Shown piece by piece: positions 62,179-64,000 of a stretch of 64,000 bases of DNA. The translations under genes were made by a program, and so were the position numbers. The stretch comes from Bacteroidota bacterium (GTDB taxonomy: Bacteria; Bacteroidota; Bacteroidia; Chitinophagales; Chitinophagaceae). The DNA is taken from the NCBI GenBank assembly GCA_023386045.1, contig JAEWKK010000018.1, positions 162,431-226,430 on the forward strand, given 5' to 3'. How positions within the stretch are numbered: position 1 is the first letter of the stretch; each line of letters opens with the position of its first letter. The notes under the pieces were generated by a model, which ran no database searches, was not told the origin of the DNA, and saw nothing but the letters and a program-made list of their open reading frames with translations.

Positions 62179-62725
62179 GGCTCCTGATTTCCTGTTTTTG
62201 AATCATGCGTTGCAGGTTTTTTCTTGCTTCGCTTAAATGCCATTTGCTGGTTCCTTCGCTGATGTCCAGAAGCTCGGCGATCTCCCTGTGGTTATAACCT
62301 TCAATTACATAAAGATTAAAAACCGCCTGTGTGGCAGGAGACAGGTCTCTCACCAGTTTCAATAATTCAGCGGCCTTCATTTTGCTGATCACTTCCGCCG
62401 GCATGTCCACCTGAGTTGCTTCATCCAGTTCTTTATATACTTCTCTTCTTGACCTGGCCTTGATAAAATCAAGACAGCTATTAACAACAATGGTACGAAT
62501 CCAGGTGTACAGGCTGGCCTGTGCTGGTTCGTACCTTTGTATGTTTCTGAACACTTTTAAAAAACCATTATTCAAAACTTCTACGGCATCTTCTTCATTT
62601 TTGGTATAGCGCAAACAAAGTGTCATCATGGCCCTGTAATAATCCTTGTACAGCTTTTCCTGGGCCTTTCGGTTGTTCTTCCGGCAACCGTTGATGATAT
62701 CTGTGTATTGCTCCCCGTTGGTCAA
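62171..62725 (-). CDS. ECF-type RNA polymerase sigma factor
   Basis: A 184-residue sigma-70 family factor of the ECF class: region 2 'KLYKDYYRAMMTLCLRYTKNEEDAVEVLNNGFLKVFRNIQRYEP' and region 4 'LVRDLSPATQAVFNLYVIEGYNHREIAELLDISEGTSKWHLSEARKNLQRM'. It should direct RNA polymerase to a small regulon, perhaps envelope-related given the partner gene. The downstream barrel-protein gene overlaps its stop by 8 bp, so the two are translationally coupled. No classical single-domain anti-sigma gene is adjacent, which makes the barrel protein the best candidate regulator. Confidence 0.92.
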   Translation of the reverse strand: MTNGEQYTDIINGCRKNNRKAQEKLYKDYYRAMMTLCLRYTKNEEDAVEVLNNGFLKVFRNIQRYEPAQASLYTWIRTIVVNSCLDFIKARSRREVYKELDEATQVDMPAEVISKMKAAELLKLVRDLSPATQAVFNLYVIEGYNHREIAELLDISEGTSKWHLSEARKNLQRMIQKQEIRSHG

Positions 62726-62740
62726 AAGTTTTCTGGGTTT

Positions 62741-62769
62741 TCACCGGCAAGCCAATAACCCGCCGGTGA
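62741..62769. other. hairpin upstream of the sigma factor gene
   Basis: 8-bp stem TCACCGGC/GCCGGTGA (62741-62748 with 62762-62769), 13-base loop, between the surface-protein stop and the sigma start. No T-run follows on the minus strand, so it may be an operator or RNA structure rather than a terminator. Confidence 0.4.
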
Positions 62770-62780
62770 GATGTCCATAA

Positions 62781-64000
62781 TTATTTCCTCACCCTGAAAT
62801 TACCAGTTAAGGTATGTGGTCCGCCCGAATTGAATTGAGCGGTAAATGTTCCTTCATAGTACTGTCCCGGCAATGTTGGGAAATTGGTTACTGTTACTGT
62901 TGACGAAGGTGCTGTGGGCACAATCTGGCTATAATTCTGAACATTCACAAAATCTATGGGATATGTACCCGCAACCTGAGAAGGGCTTGTAAATCTCATG
63001 TAAAGAGTATTGGAACCGCTAACCTGGAAACCACCAATGTTGGTTACAAAAATCGTAGTACCGCTTTGTGGTGCTGTCCATGCATTCAATGAATCTGCAG
63101 GATTTCCCCCAATGGAATAGGAAGTTCCATCCAACGTATAATTGATATACTGTGCAGATGAAGTACCACATGCTGTAATGGTGCCGGTATTGGTTACAGG
63201 GTTGGTTACGGTTACTGTTGTGTTACCGCTTTGCTGCATACCCGCATTGTCAATACCAACAACATTAATTGCCGAAGATGCAGCGCTGGCACAAGCGGTA
63301 AAATTGGTTGAGAATACCCCATTGGCATCGGTTTGGGCATAGCTGGTATACCAACCATAATAGATGATGGCAAAGCCATTGGTTACAGGATTACCACTGC
63401 AATTCAAAAGTGTACCTGTAACGGTTATAACCGAATTGGCCGTATTGCTTAGCGTAATGGCTGGAAGGGTAGTATTCTGGGTAAAGGGCCCGATGTTCTG
63501 AGAATAGATCACATTATTGCACTGATCCACTACTTCCATTAGCAATAATTCATTGGAAGGAACATAACCACTCACCTGTCCCAGTGAATCGGTCCAGCCA
63601 TGTGTCTGTGTCTGAAAACCGGTTGTCCTTTTGATCCTTATGTGTGCATAAACAAGCGGTGATCCATCAGTATTCTTAAAGCTCAGGCTCAGTACAATGG
63701 CATTTACACTTACATCACAATTCCAGAATGAAAAATGGCTCACCTCTCCTACATATACATTACCCTGCCTGGTGGCTGTGCCTTCTTCTTTCCAGATCCC
63801 GCTCTGCTCATCCACACTCCAAAGTGCAATAGTTGACGGAGCAGAAGTTTGAACCGAAGAAGGAATAGCAGTTGTGAGTGTTGCCTTGCTGCCAGATTTG
63901 ATCTGAAGCTTTTGCGCAGAGGATGATTCCAGCTCCACGGCTATCATACCATAAGATGAAAGGATCACCCTTGTTCCATTCTTGTCGTTGGCCATGAAGG
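62781..64000 (-). CDS. large secreted/surface protein with Ig-like and ZU5-like repeats (3' part)
   Basis: The gene continues past the right edge; the frame is open to the last base, and the Met at 63995 is not necessarily the start. The visible 405 residues begin with a segment 'GSKATLTTAIPSSVQTSAPS ... LWSVDEQSGIWKEEGTATRQGNVYVGEVSHFSFWNCD', a ZU5-like/CILP-like module I recognise from Bacteroidetes surface proteins. Carboxypeptidase-regulatory-like (CarboxypepD_reg) beta-sandwiches follow ('GYVPSNELLLMEVVDQCNNV', 'VTGTLLNCSGNPVTNGFAIIYYG'). Thr/Ser/Asn-rich composition suggests a surface or secreted adhesin. No enzyme motif is visible. It lies upstream of the sigma gene, 55 bp away. Confidence 0.7.
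   Translation of the reverse strand, partial: FMANDKNGTRVILSSYGMIAVELESSSAQKLQIKSGSKATLTTAIPSSVQTSAPSTIALWSVDEQSGIWKEEGTATRQGNVYVGEVSHFSFWNCDVSVNAIVLSLSFKNTDGSPLVYAHIRIKRTTGFQTQTHGWTDSLGQVSGYVPSNELLLMEVVDQCNNVIYSQNIGPFTQNTTLPAITLSNTANSVITVTGTLLNCSGNPVTNGFAIIYYGWYTSYAQTDANGVFSTNFTACASAASSAINVVGIDNAGMQQSGNTTVTVTNPVTNTGTITACGTSSAQYINYTLDGTSYSIGGNPADSLNAWTAPQSGTTIFVTNIGGFQVSGSNTLYMRFTSPSQVAGTYPIDFVNVQNYSQIVPTAPSSTVTVTNFPTLPGQYYEGTFTAQFNSGGPHTLTGNFRVRK

Overview
The window is about 64 kb of a Bacteroidota chromosome. It is most likely from the family Chitinophagaceae, which I infer from gene content and order rather than from any rRNA (none is present). Lineage signs are type IX secretion and gliding genes (a PorZ-like protein, gldD, gldE), the set mutY-ssb-gldE-gldD facing an HU gene with rng nearby, -7 boxes of the TAnnTTTG type, very few Shine-Dalgarno sites, many lipoproteins and outer membrane barrels, and a 30-residue COX24/mS38-like basic protein. 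I see no tRNA, rRNA, CRISPR array, prophage or plasmid functions. Almost everything is core genome.

Layout. 1-2.7 kb: end of a PorZ-like gene, a REP-associated transposase with a palindromic repeat array, and recO. 3-11 kb: amidohydrolase, prfA, then a minus-strand group (vanZ, gcvH, cyclophilin, small unknown), serS, an outer membrane protein and alkB. 11-14 kb: a DUF1800/DUF1501 pair. 14-20 kb: a peptide-uptake block of one OPT and two POT transporters, each with its own terminator. 20-23 kb: purD, kynA and a metallo-hydrolase. 23-29.4 kb: the cell-shape operon mreB-mreC-mreD-mrdA-rodA. 29.4-36 kb: MFS transporter, comEC, purH and an EamA transporter. 36-39 kb: a tightly overlapping operon DUF3109-lutB-deacetylase. 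39-46.6 kb: gldD, gldE, ssb and mutY facing HU, a TPR protein, the tiny basic protein and rng, then a zinc metallopeptidase. 47-55 kb: radA, comF, lipoprotein, glutathione peroxidase, methyltransferase, holB and ricT (holB-ricT order is shared with Firmicutes). 55-64 kb: GH3/beta-lactamase fusion, lipoprotein, mutL, an ECF sigma factor with a membrane-anchored beta-barrel partner, and the end of a large surface protein.

No obvious new multi-gene defence or metabolic island is present. The most unusual items are: (1) the ECF sigma factor translationally overlapping a gene for one protein that has a cytoplasmic tail, an inner-membrane helix, a long polar linker and an outer-membrane-type barrel; (2) a MutL whose endonuclease metal-site motifs are replaced; (3) a transposase beside an 18-bp-periodic palindrome array; (4) 7-bp periodic repeats in inverted pairs, one inside the mre operon; (5) a nested-stem intergenic element; and (6) a 9-bp tandem array ending 18 bp before a GTG start. 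Start codons were revised for nine genes whose longest open frames run into neighbours or repeats.
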